Part shown: positions 19,185 to 26,958 of the stretch, piece after piece
How the letters are laid out: every line of letters begins with the position of its first letter
How positions within the stretch are numbered: position 1 is the stretch's first letter
NCBI GenBank assembly: GCA_002364735.1
Contig: DEZB01000028.1
Location: forward strand, 37,509-101,508
DNA from: Bacteroidales bacterium UBA3143
Lineage (GTDB): Bacteria > Bacteroidota > Bacteroidia > Bacteroidales > Dysgonomonadaceae
Reading direction: 5' to 3'
Length of the DNA: 64,000 nt
Made by a program: the position numbers and the translations under genes
Notes under the pieces: model-generated
Seen by the model: the letters and a program-made list of their open reading frames with translations, nothing else
Database searches by the model: none
Told to the model about the DNA's origin: nothing

Positions 19185-20532
19185 AAAACAACTTAATCAT
19201 GATAAAAATATGAAGGCATACGTTATCTTAATATCTGTTGTTGTAGCTTTTGGAGGTCTACTTTTTGGTTTTGATACAGCTGTCATATCAGGCACCATAA
19301 ATTTTATTCAACCATATTTTGGTCTTTCCGAGGCAGGATTAGGTTGGACGGTTAGCAGCTTATTATTCGGCTGTATTGCCGGGGTTAGTTTAGCCGGTAA
19401 GACCAGTGATTTCTATGGTAGAAAAAAGATATTGATGCTGGCAGCCTTTTTTTTTATTATTTCTGCGGTGGGAAGTGCCCTCTCTACCAATCTGCCGGTT
19501 TTTATAGCAGCACGGGTGATCGGTGGAATTGCCGTTGGCGTAGCTTCCATTTTATCCCCTATGTACATTGCTGAAATTGCACCTGCTAAATATAGGGGAC
19601 GACTGGTTTCTCTGAACCAGTTAGCTATTGTAATTGGTATTTTGGTGGCCTTTTTCACCAATTATTTGTTAGTAAATACCGGTGAAAATAATTGGCGTTG
19701 GATGTTAGTTGTAATGGCAATTCCGGCATTGCTATTATTTTTTGGTTTATTTTTTGTGCCGGAAAGCCCTCGGTGGTTAGTTGCTCAAAATAGAGAAAAG
19801 AGCGCGTTCAATGTGCTGGTAAAAACTGCTGGTAAAAATTTAGCAACCAGAGAATTAGAGAATATCAGGGAAACACTGCAAAATTCTGAGGAAGCTACAT
19901 ATCGGGAACTTCTAACCCCCAGAGTGAAACCCATTCTTTGGATTGGGGTAATTTTGGCCATATTTCAGCAAATCACCGGAATTAACACCATTATGTATTA
20001 TGCCCCGAAGATTTTTGCACAAATAGGTCAATCAAACGATACCGCTTTGTTACAAACCATAGCCATTGGTGCCACAAACTTAATTTTCACCATAGTTGCC
20101 ATGTTATTTATTGATCGGTTCGGTCGTAAATTTTTAATGGTAATTGGTTCGATCGGCATGACAGTAATGCTTGCAGGTTTGTCTTTACTTTATTTTATGG
20201 GACAGGCTACAGGGATTTTGGTATTGACTTTTATTCTTGGATACATCGCTTTTTTTGCTGCCTCATTAGGCCCGGCTTTATGGGTGGTTGTTTCTGAAAT
20301 ATTTCCAAATCGATTACGCAGCAAAGGTATGTCGGTAGCACTTGTTTCATTATGGATCGCCGCAACAGTTATAGCTATTGTATTCCCGATTATGCTGGAC
20401 GCATTAAGTGGAGCCGTTACTTTTATGATATTTGCTTTCATCTGTCTTATAAATTTATGGTATGTGCTGCGATACGTTCCCGAAACAAAAGGAAAAACAC
20501 TCGAAGAATTAGAAAATGAATTGCTTAAATAG
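19174..20532 (+). CDS. MFS sugar porter (sugar:H+ symporter family)
   Basis: 452 residues with twelve predicted membrane segments. Sugar-porter signatures are all present: GFDTAVISG in the first helix, DFYGRKK and DRFGRK in the 2-3 and 8-9 loops, PESPRWL after helix 6, QQITGINTIMYYAPKIF in helix 7 and VPETKGKTLEELE at the end. It imports a monosaccharide across the inner membrane. The start used overlaps the isomerase gene by 11 bases; an alternative Met 12 codons later (19210, MKAYVIL) would also fit and lacks the polar leader. It lies 6 bp before the kinase gene, suggesting uptake followed by phosphorylation. Confidence 0.93.
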   Translation: MENKKQLNHDKNMKAYVILISVVVAFGGLLFGFDTAVISGTINFIQPYFGLSEAGLGWTVSSLLFGCIAGVSLAGKTSDFYGRKKILMLAAFFFIISAVGSALSTNLPVFIAARVIGGIAVGVASILSPMYIAEIAPAKYRGRLVSLNQLAIVIGILVAFFTNYLLVNTGENNWRWMLVVMAIPALLLFFGLFFVPESPRWLVAQNREKSAFNVLVKTAGKNLATRELENIRETLQNSEEATYRELLTPRVKPILWIGVILAIFQQITGINTIMYYAPKIFAQIGQSNDTALLQTIAIGATNLIFTIVAMLFIDRFGRKFLMVIGSIGMTVMLAGLSLLYFMGQATGILVLTFILGYIAFFAASLGPALWVVVSEIFPNRLRSKGMSVALVSLWIAATVIAIVFPIMLDALSGAVTFMIFAFICLINLWYVLRYVPETKGKTLEELENELLK

Positions 20533-20538
20533 ACCTAT

Positions 20539-21501
20539 ATGTTTACAGTAACAATTGATCTTGGGGGTACAACCATTAAAATTGGATTATTAAGAAGCGG
20601 TCAATTGATCGATCGGCAAGAAATTATGGCTAAATCTGTTTCGGGTTTGAGCGTTCAATTACTTGAATTGGAAACAATAATCAACATGATGCTACAATCA
20701 AATCAAGTTAGAGTGAATGATGTATTGGGCATTGGTTTTTCATTTCCCGGATTGGTTGATTCATCAAGAAACCGAATTCTCTCAACAAACCAAAAGTATG
20801 ATGATGGACCTGATACTGATCTGACCGAATGGGCAATGGAAAAATGGAGCTGGCCACTTTTTGTTGAAAATGATGCGAGAGTGGCTCTCCTTGGCGAATG
20901 GCAGTTTGGAGCAGGCAAAGGATATAACGATTTAGTACAGATTACTCTTGGGACCGGCATTGGTTCAGCAGTTGTTATCGACGGACAATTGCTAAAAGGC
21001 AAACATTTTCAGGCCGGTAATCTTGGCGGTCATTTTATAGTAAACCACAAAGGTACAAAATGCACCTGTGGAAATATTGGGTGTATGGAAGCGGAAGCTT
21101 CTACATGGCGTTTGCCTTCTTTATTAAAAGAGCATCAAGGGTTCGACAAAAGTTCTTTGAAAAACGAAACGATACTCGATTTTAAAGCTCTTTTCCATCA
21201 TTCGGGAATGGGCGACAAAGTGGCAAAAGATGTATTAGATTATTGTCTTTCTGCTTGGGCTGCCGGAATTATCACGATGATTCATGCTTTTGATCCTGAG
21301 ATAATCATTCTTAGTGGAGGAATCATGAAAAGTTCATCTGTAATTTTGCCTTTTCTTCGGGAAAAAGTAAATGAACAGGCTTGGACACCATGGGGGAAAG
21401 TAAAACTGATTAAAGCCCTATTCCCAGATTCTGCATCATTGTACGGAGGAGACTATTTAGTTCGATCGTCATTAAAAATAAATCAGAATAATAAAAAATA
21501 A
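20539..21501 (+). CDS. ROK-family sugar kinase (glucokinase-like)
   Basis: 320 residues. It has the phosphate-1 motif DLGGTTIKIGLL at the N-terminus, the catalytic Asp in ENDARVALLGEW, the ATP-binding GTGIGSAVV, and the ROK zinc site CTCGNIGCMEAEAS around residue 178. It phosphorylates a hexose (glucose, mannose or related) in the cytoplasm with ATP. Length and motif order are standard. It sits between the sugar porter and the mannose-6-phosphate isomerase, so mannose and/or glucose are the likely substrates. The next gene starts 6 bp after its stop. Confidence 0.9.
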   Translation: MFTVTIDLGGTTIKIGLLRSGQLIDRQEIMAKSVSGLSVQLLELETIINMMLQSNQVRVNDVLGIGFSFPGLVDSSRNRILSTNQKYDDGPDTDLTEWAMEKWSWPLFVENDARVALLGEWQFGAGKGYNDLVQITLGTGIGSAVVIDGQLLKGKHFQAGNLGGHFIVNHKGTKCTCGNIGCMEAEASTWRLPSLLKEHQGFDKSSLKNETILDFKALFHHSGMGDKVAKDVLDYCLSAWAAGIITMIHAFDPEIIILSGGIMKSSSVILPFLREKVNEQAWTPWGKVKLIKALFPDSASLYGGDYLVRSSLKINQNNKK

Positions 21502-21507
21502 TAAATA

Positions 21508-23292
21508 ATGAAAATGGAGAGAAGCTATTTAAATAAGTCCTCGAATTATAATAAAACTCCTTTTGTTGAAGTGAGAAATGAGGCTTATAAGGTGATAAAT
21601 GGGTGGAGTGCAATTGCAGCAAAGTTAAACAAACAAATATCCTCTATCGATAAAAAGAAAAAAATAGTTGTTATTGAGACTTACCAAGGAGTTATTCATG
21701 AAGAAGTGATGAAGAACTTTAAAACTGAACTTCAATACAATCGATTTATACATGTAGAAGAATTGATGTTATCAGTAGATAGTATTAAACAAATGGTCTT
21801 TCCTGATGTCACCAATGATCGGCTTTTTGGTTACTTGACCCGATTAGTTATTGATTCTTTCTTTGATGACAAAAAGGTGTCGGCTTTTCGAAAAAAAATA
21901 GAAGCTGATACAGACGAAACCATCATATTATATGGCACAGGTGCTGCATATGTTTATTCAAATCCTGATTTATTGATTTATGCTGATATGACTCGACGGG
22001 AAATACAGTTGCGCATGCAACAACATCTCGTGGATAACATCGGCGTAAAAAATAGAAATGTTGAAGATTGGATGTTACTCCTCAAACAGAGCTATTTTGT
22101 AGACTGGCGTGTTTGCGACCGGTTGAAAAGAAAATTATTAAACAAGTGGGATTATGTAGTAGACACAAATATACAAGGACAACCTAAATTGATCTCTGGG
22201 AAAGCAATTTTAGAGGGTTTAGAAACAGCCATTCAAAGACCTTTCAGCGTTGTCCCTTTTTTCGATCAGGGCCCCTGGGGGGGGCAATGGTTGAGAAGTA
22301 TTTGCAATCTCGACCCAGAGCCTGATAATTATGCCTGGTGTTTTAATTGTGTACCCGAAGAAAATAGTTTACTTCTTAAATTTGGAAATGATTTCATCAA
22401 AATCCCTTCAATTAACTTGGTATTTCGCTACCCTGTTGAGTTATTAGGTGACCCGGTGCATTCACGTTTCGGTGATGAGTTTCCTATCCGCTTCAACTTT
22501 TTGGATACCATGGGTGGTGGAAATCTTAGTCTGCAGGTGCATCCTGTTACTGAGTATATTCAAGAAAAGTTTGGAATGCATTATACCCAGGATGAAAGCT
22601 ATTATCTAATGGATGCCAAAAAAGATGCCGTGGTTTATCTCGGTTTAAAAAACGATGTAGATCCTGATACGATGTTGAGAGAACTGAAAGAAGCACAGGT
22701 CGAAGGAGAGACGTTTGAAGCAGAGAAACACGTACAAACATGGCCGGTAAAAAAACACGACCATGTGCTAATCCCTGCAGGAACAGTCCACAGTTCAGGG
22801 AAAAACAGTATGGTACTTGAGATTAGTACTACCCCTAATTATTTTACTTTTAAATTATGGGATTGGGGTCGTTTAGGTCTCGACGGAAAACCTCGTCCAA
22901 TTAATATTGAGCATGGGAAAAATGTTATCCAGTGGTACCGAACGACGGACTGGACAAAGTCAAACCTAATCGGACGTGTTGAGAAAATTGCTGAAGGTGA
23001 TGGTTGGATTGAGGAGCGAACAGGTCTGCACGAACGTGAATTTATTGAAACTCGTCGACATTGGTTCACAAAAAAAACAGAGCATTATACAAATGATGGG
23101 GTTAACGTAATTTGTTTAGTTGAAGGAACTCAGGTTGTTGTTGAGAGCCCGACTAATAATTTTGAACCATTTGTAATAAACTATGCTGAAGTGTTTATTG
23201 TTCCGGCAAAAGTTGGTAAATACACTATTACTCCTTATGGGAGTGCTGTTGGAACAGAATGTGCCACAATAAAAGCTTATGTTAGATTTTAA
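21508..23292 (+). CDS. Class I mannose-6-phosphate isomerase with N-terminal kinase-like domain
   Basis: 594 residues, much longer than a bacterial ManA (about 320-390). Residues from about 245 are a type I phosphomannose isomerase: PFFDQGPWGGQWLR, the zinc-binding NLSLQVHP pair, and PAGTVHSSG with the third His, followed by LEISTTPNYFTFKLWDWGRLG. Residues 40-220 look like a uridine-kinase-type P-loop fold (KKKIVVIETYQGVIHEEV, ETIILYGTGAAYV, DLLIYADMTRREIQLRM, KWDYVVDTN), but the P-loop glycines and Lys are missing, so that part is probably non-catalytic. The reaction is mannose-6-phosphate to fructose-6-phosphate. Confidence 0.85.
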   Translation: MKMERSYLNKSSNYNKTPFVEVRNEAYKVINGWSAIAAKLNKQISSIDKKKKIVVIETYQGVIHEEVMKNFKTELQYNRFIHVEELMLSVDSIKQMVFPDVTNDRLFGYLTRLVIDSFFDDKKVSAFRKKIEADTDETIILYGTGAAYVYSNPDLLIYADMTRREIQLRMQQHLVDNIGVKNRNVEDWMLLLKQSYFVDWRVCDRLKRKLLNKWDYVVDTNIQGQPKLISGKAILEGLETAIQRPFSVVPFFDQGPWGGQWLRSICNLDPEPDNYAWCFNCVPEENSLLLKFGNDFIKIPSINLVFRYPVELLGDPVHSRFGDEFPIRFNFLDTMGGGNLSLQVHPVTEYIQEKFGMHYTQDESYYLMDAKKDAVVYLGLKNDVDPDTMLRELKEAQVEGETFEAEKHVQTWPVKKHDHVLIPAGTVHSSGKNSMVLEISTTPNYFTFKLWDWGRLGLDGKPRPINIEHGKNVIQWYRTTDWTKSNLIGRVEKIAEGDGWIEERTGLHEREFIETRRHWFTKKTEHYTNDGVNVICLVEGTQVVVESPTNNFEPFVINYAEVFIVPAKVGKYTITPYGSAVGTECATIKAYVRF

Positions 23293-23303
23293 TTTTAATA
23301 ATT

Positions 23304-24083
23304 ATGATTTTTAATCCGGGATTTGAGATAGAAATTACAACGAACCCAATGGGTTTTAAATATGGAAAAAATGTATTTGGTCCTAAGGTAGAAAACCGAA
23401 GATTGGATTCAATCCGCAAAAGTTTGCTTAATCCAAACTGCGATGGTCCGGAAATAGTTTATTCCATCGCTATGGATGTTGGCAAGCAAGAGCATTTTGA
23501 ATTGCTGAAAAAGTTAAACTTGCTTTTTGGCGTGGTTACCTATGCTCCAGGAACGCTAGGCAATGAACCGGTTCGTAGTCAGGGGCATATTCATAAAGTA
23601 TCACCGGACAGTGGCTGGTCAACACCCGAAGTATATGAAATTTGGGCTGGCCGCGCCATCATTTATATGCAGGAATCAGCCGGAGATAACCCCGGGCGTT
23701 GTTTTGCTGTAGAAGCTGGTACTGGAGATGTGGTGATTGTTCCCCCCGGTTGGGCACATGCCACGATAAGTGCAGACACCGAAAAACCGCTCTCTTTTGG
23801 TGCCTGGTGTGTAAGGGATTATGGATTTGAATATGATGAAGTGAGAGCTCATGGTGGTTTAGCATGGTTTCCCATTATTGGTGATAAATATAAAATCGAA
23901 TGGTTGAGAAATTCCAATTATTCTGAATCTAATCTAATTATTAAACCTCCTGAGATATATAAACAATTTAATATTTATCCGGGTAAATCTATTTACAAGC
24001 AGCTTGAAGAAAATCCTAAACAATTTGAATTTGTCTCTCAACCGAAAAATTTTAAAAGTATATGGAAAGATTTCATTCCCTAA
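23304..24083 (+). CDS. Second cupin-type phosphoglucose isomerase family protein
   Basis: 259 residues. The cupin core (residues about 60-180) has the same metal-site pattern as the first isomerase of this operon: SQGHIHK (two His), EVYEIWAGRA (Glu) and PPGWAHATIS (third His), plus the YAPGTLGNEPVRSQGH block. It is about 70 residues longer, with a charged C-terminal extension. It probably isomerises a hexose-6-phosphate. Two paralogues in one operon suggest different substrates or anomers, which the sequence alone cannot settle. It is the last gene of the operon; the right inverted repeat begins about 100 bp after its stop. Confidence 0.8.
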   Translation: MIFNPGFEIEITTNPMGFKYGKNVFGPKVENRRLDSIRKSLLNPNCDGPEIVYSIAMDVGKQEHFELLKKLNLLFGVVTYAPGTLGNEPVRSQGHIHKVSPDSGWSTPEVYEIWAGRAIIYMQESAGDNPGRCFAVEAGTGDVVIVPPGWAHATISADTEKPLSFGAWCVRDYGFEYDEVRAHGGLAWFPIIGDKYKIEWLRNSNYSESNLIIKPPEIYKQFNIYPGKSIYKQLEENPKQFEFVSQPKNFKSIWKDFIP

Positions 24084-24183
24084 AAACTATATAATTAGTC
24101 TTTTAAAATGAGTTTCTTATCTACTTAGAATTTGAATCCTCACATCAGTAATTATTTATTTTATTTGAGTATTAAATCAATAG

Positions 24184-24380
24184 CTTGCACAACATAGTTT
24201 AGCAATAGAGAGAAGATTAAGCATCATATATTTAGTATTATATAATAAATCAGTACTATAGAGTAATGAATAGTATCAGCGTACTTAACCAATTTAAGGG
24301 TATCTGTAATGATATTATTGGCAAACTTGTTACGAAGCTTAACAAAAGCTTTAAATAGCAACATAGTTTTTTTGATGAAG
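24184..24380 (-). repeat. Right inverted repeat of the 18 kb block (IR-R, ~195 bp)
   Basis: Reverse complement of IR-L at 6055-6246, with few mismatches and no large gaps. Reading rightwards it passes from the catabolic operon into TAACAAAAGCTTTAAATAGC and then straight into the second arm of hairpin 2 of repeat unit U3. The junction with the hairpin unit is thus symmetrical to that at the left end. No transposase gene accompanies it. Confidence 0.82.
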
Positions 24381-24388
24381 CTTTTTTT
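24357..24388 (+). repeat. 3' part of hairpin unit U3 (second arm of hairpin 2)
   Basis: TAGCAACATAGTTTTTTTGATGAAGC is complementary to the GGCTATAAAACAATG arm at 6055-6070 and is what normally ends a unit. It is followed directly by the leader of unit U4 (TTTAGTTTATCTGTAG). Together with 5906-6075 it makes one complete unit split by the 18 kb block. Confidence 0.68.
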
Positions 24389-24636
24389 AGTTTATCTGTA
24401 GAAGTAATGATTTGGTTTATTGTAAGATTAATGCAGTTGCATATAGAAACAAAGTCTTCCAATTTGTGTAAGCCGTTATTAATTCCCCAACCACATTCCA
24501 ATTCATTTCTTTTCTTGAAAAGAGGTTGTTGAAAAGCGGCTACAAAACAATGTTGCTATTTCGTTTCGGCACACTATCCGTAACCAGGATAGAACCTTGC
24601 TCTCCATAGCAACATAGTTTTTTGATGTAGCCTTTT
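24389..24636 (+). repeat. Hairpin repeat unit U4
   Basis: A full unit: leader, AAGCCGTTATTAATTCCCCAACC pairing partly with AGGTTGTTGAAAAGCGGCT, the second hairpin GGCTACAAAACAATGTTGC with AGCAACATAGTTTTTTGATG, and the apical ACTATCC...GGATAG stem. Confidence 0.74.
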
Positions 24637-24887
24637 AGTTTATCTGTATAAGTAATGTTTTGGCTCACTTTAGATTTATTATGAGTGCATTCACAAAAGA
24701 AAATTATGCAGTTTTTTTAAGCCGTTATTAATTCCCCAACCCCATTCTAATTCATTTCTTTTCTTGAAAAGAGGTTGTTGAATAACGGCTACAAAACAAT
24801 GTTGCTATTACGTTTCGGCACACTATCCGTAAACTTGATAGAACCCTGCTCTCCATAGCAACATAGTTTTTTTGATGTAGCCTTTTA
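24637..24887 (+). repeat. Hairpin repeat unit U5
   Basis: The best-paired copy of hairpin 1: AGCCGTTATTAATTCCCCAACC against GGTTGTTGAATAACGGCT, with the same CGGCTAC start for hairpin 2 so that the two stems share bases and could be alternative structures. It follows U4 with no spacer. Confidence 0.74.
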
Positions 24888-24955
24888 GTTTATCTGAAGA
24901 AATAATGTTTTAGGTTTACTTCAGAAGTAATACTGGTACATATAGAAAGTGATGA
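24888..24955 (+). repeat. Truncated hairpin unit U6 (leader only)
   Basis: TAGTTTATCTGAAGAAATAATG, then TTTTAGGTTTACTTCAGAAG and ACATATAGAAAG match the first 70 bases of the other units, after which the similarity stops. This is the right end of the array. Confidence 0.55.
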
Positions 24956-24989
24956 GCCTTGTTTCCAACAAGACTACTTCACTTTTTTT
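24947..24989 (+). terminator. Terminator-like hairpin at the right end of the repeat array
   Basis: AAGTGATGAGCCTTGTT-TCC-AACAAGACTACTTCACTT forms an imperfect stem followed by a run of seven T. It could end transcription coming from the catabolic operon or from the repeat array. Confidence 0.5.
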
Positions 24990-25630
24990 ATTGTCGGAAC
25001 TTTACACCTAACTATCCACTGAATTTCACAAGACCTATTCGTTACGCAGGCTACTCTCATAAGTCTTTAATGTGAAAACTGCAGGAAAACCAATCTCATC
25101 CATTTCACTAAAAAATCCTTTTCATTACCGAATATTGGGATATGAATGGATTTTCGCTCCATTTCTGATTTTTGTTTTCTGTATCTGCTTTTCAATCGAT
25201 AGTTAAGTTCGTGTTCCGAGTTTTAAGCCCCCATGCGGGGAGAGATGTATATAGGATATTACTATTCTTATTCTGTTTTCCAGTACCTAAATTTCCTCGA
25301 TACGTATCTATAAATCCTTACGGGGTGTTTTTTTGTTTCTCGGCAAAGTTATATCGCAGTTTTGCTTTTGCAAGGTCGAGCCCTTTTGGTTTTAATAAAA
25401 ATCTTCCTCTTTCCCTTTAGGCGAGCGTATTTTTCATAAAAACCTTGCATTCCGCTAAACTGCAACTTTTTATAGCCTTAAACAAAAAAACATACCCCGA
25501 CGGCTCTATGATGAACGCATTAAAAAAAAGGCAATTTAGCGGAAAACATAAAAAGAATAGAAAACAAAAACTCCCCCTTTAGATATGTACCGCATTATAA
25601 AATATTCAACAACACTCAAAATTAAACATT
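24990..25630. other. Non-coding gap at the left end of the conjugative-transposon segment
   Basis: I see no convincing gene in these 640 bp. Composition shifts from the array to a more GC-rich stretch around 25220-25510 (CCCCCATGCGGGG, the palindrome GATACGTATC at 25299-25308, CATACCCCGACGGC). A 14-bp inverted repeat (25450-25463 and 25531-25544) lies 90-180 bp before the ArdC-like gene. The boundary between the sugar locus and the conjugative element probably lies here. Confidence 0.45.
25450..25544. promoter_or_regulatory. 14-bp inverted repeat upstream of the ArdC-like gene
   Basis: TTCCGCTAAACTGC and GCAATTTAGCGGAA are complementary except for one position and are separated by 67 bases. 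Such spaced dyads occur at transfer origins and regulator sites in conjugative elements, but the role here is inference only. Confidence 0.3.
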
Positions 25631-26620
25631 ATGAAAACAAATAATCAATTAGCAGAAAGATTTGCCGAGATTCTGATAAGAAAAATGGAAGAAATGAAAT
25701 CCGAGAAATGGGAGAAACCATGGTTTGATGTAAGTGGTAAGATAAATTTTTATCCACAAAATTTCACGGGTCGTAAATATAACAGTGGGAATGCTTTTCT
25801 CTTATTGCTTGCATGTTCATGGGAAGGATATAAGACGCCCCTGTTTTTGACATTTAATCAATGTAGAGAGCTTGAAATTAGTATCATCAAAAATGAAAAG
25901 TCATTTCCGATATATTATAAAAACTTTCTTGTATACCATCGAGAAAACAACAAAAGAATAAATATTGACGATTATAATTTACTAACTGAAGAAGAGAAAA
26001 AGTATTGGCGTTTGATATCTTATCTGAAAAATTATAACGTATTTAATCTTGACCAAACAAATTTTGCATCTGTTTATGAAGATGAATTTAAAAAATTGGT
26101 TGAAAAATTTAATGCTACAGAGAATGAGTTTACAGTTGATACACTATTTGATTGTCCCCAACTGGATAGGATGATTGAAGATAATTCATGGGTATGTGAT
26201 ATAATTTTGAAGAAACAAAACCGGGCTTATTATTCTCCAAGTAATGATTTGATTGTTTGTCCTGTTAAAAATCAATTTCCTAATCATCATAATTTCTACA
26301 GCGTACTTCTACACGAAATGACCCATTGTACGGCCAAAGAAGAACGATTAAACAGAGCAATGGGTAAAGTTTTTGGTGATAATGAGTATGCGCGAGAAGA
26401 AGTGATAGCAGAACTAACAGCAGCTTTTGTGGGCACACAGTTAGGCATATTTGCGGAGCCGAGCACAGAGAGTGTTACTTATTTAAATGGCTGGATAAAG
26501 ATTTTAAAACAATCTCCTGACTTTATTTTTAGTTTACTGGATGATGTGGTTTGTGCAAGTAATTATATTAATGAGAAAATAAACTCAAGGATGGAAATTT
26601 TGGAAAAAGTGGCTCAATAG
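25631..26620 (+). CDS. ArdC-like antirestriction protein with zincin metallopeptidase domain
   Basis: 329 residues. The N-terminal roughly 110 residues resemble the ArdC single-strand-DNA-binding domain (LAERFAEILIRKMEEMKSEK, PQNFTGRKYNSGNAFLLLLA). The second half is a zincin-like domain with the motif HEMTH near residue 227 and a downstream Glu in REEVIAELTAAFVG, the usual third ligand region. Proteins of this type are encoded on plasmids and conjugative transposons, where they are thought to protect incoming DNA. It is the only gene of the element on the plus strand. Its stop codon lies in a perfect terminator stem. Confidence 0.82.
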   Translation: MKTNNQLAERFAEILIRKMEEMKSEKWEKPWFDVSGKINFYPQNFTGRKYNSGNAFLLLLACSWEGYKTPLFLTFNQCRELEISIIKNEKSFPIYYKNFLVYHRENNKRINIDDYNLLTEEEKKYWRLISYLKNYNVFNLDQTNFASVYEDEFKKLVEKFNATENEFTVDTLFDCPQLDRMIEDNSWVCDIILKKQNRAYYSPSNDLIVCPVKNQFPNHHNFYSVLLHEMTHCTAKEERLNRAMGKVFGDNEYAREEVIAELTAAFVGTQLGIFAEPSTESVTYLNGWIKILKQSPDFIFSLLDDVVCASNYINEKINSRMEILEKVAQ

Positions 26621-26630
26621 CCACTTTTTC
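26603..26630 (+). terminator. Terminator overlapping the ArdC stop codon
   Basis: A perfect 12-bp stem, GAAAAAGTGGCT / AGCCACTTTTTC, with a four-base loop CAAT. The last codons of the gene form the left arm and the stop lies at the loop and right arm. On the minus strand it also gives a T-rich tail, so it may serve genes converging from the right. Confidence 0.7.
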
Positions 26631-26667
26631 ATTCGTTCATTCTAACTAATTCATCAGCTTTGTTTTC

Positions 26668-26946
26668 TTATAACTTCTCTCTTATCATCTTATGCACATC
26701 ACTTGCTTTATAATAACAACGTCCATCGTCTAATTTTAAATAAGGCAATATCCCTTTGGAGCGATAACGCTGAAGAGTTCGTGGGCTTACTTTTAAGAGG
26801 AACATCAAATCTTGATTGTCCAATAATTCATCACCATCCAGACAGTTCCGCTGAGTGGATAACCGCTCAATCTTTTTATCGGCAATTTCAATGCGTTCAA
26901 TAATTCGTTCCATCCAGGCTATAAAAGTTTCTCGATCAATATTCAT
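26668..26946 (-). CDS. Excisionase-like helix-turn-helix protein
   Basis: 92 residues. A basic N-terminal helix with a coiled-coil pattern (FIAWMERIIERIEIADKKIERL) is followed by a MerR/Xis-type winged helix: LLDNQDLMFLLKVSPRTLQRYRSKGILPYLKLDDGRCYYKASDV. This small family is common in Bacteroidota conjugative and mobilisable elements, usually next to the primase-helicase gene, and is thought to act in excision or regulation. It lies 12 bp after the primase-helicase stop, so it is probably the last gene of that transcript. It resembles the 116-residue protein at 28982. Confidence 0.82.
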   Translation of the reverse strand: MNIDRETFIAWMERIIERIEIADKKIERLSTQRNCLDGDELLDNQDLMFLLKVSPRTLQRYRSKGILPYLKLDDGRCYYKASDVHKMIREKL

Positions 26947-26958
26947 AATATCTGATTA

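Noticed and set aside
4951..24955. Possible CRISPR arrays in the repeat-rich gaps
   Set aside because: Units are about 250 bp, similar over their whole length and contain no short repeat/unique spacer alternation; no cas genes are present.
25172..25420. 82-codon plus-strand frame before the ArdC gene
   Set aside because: Composition is Phe/Ser/Arg rich with no domain, no start signal, and it lies in a palindrome-containing gap; probably chance.
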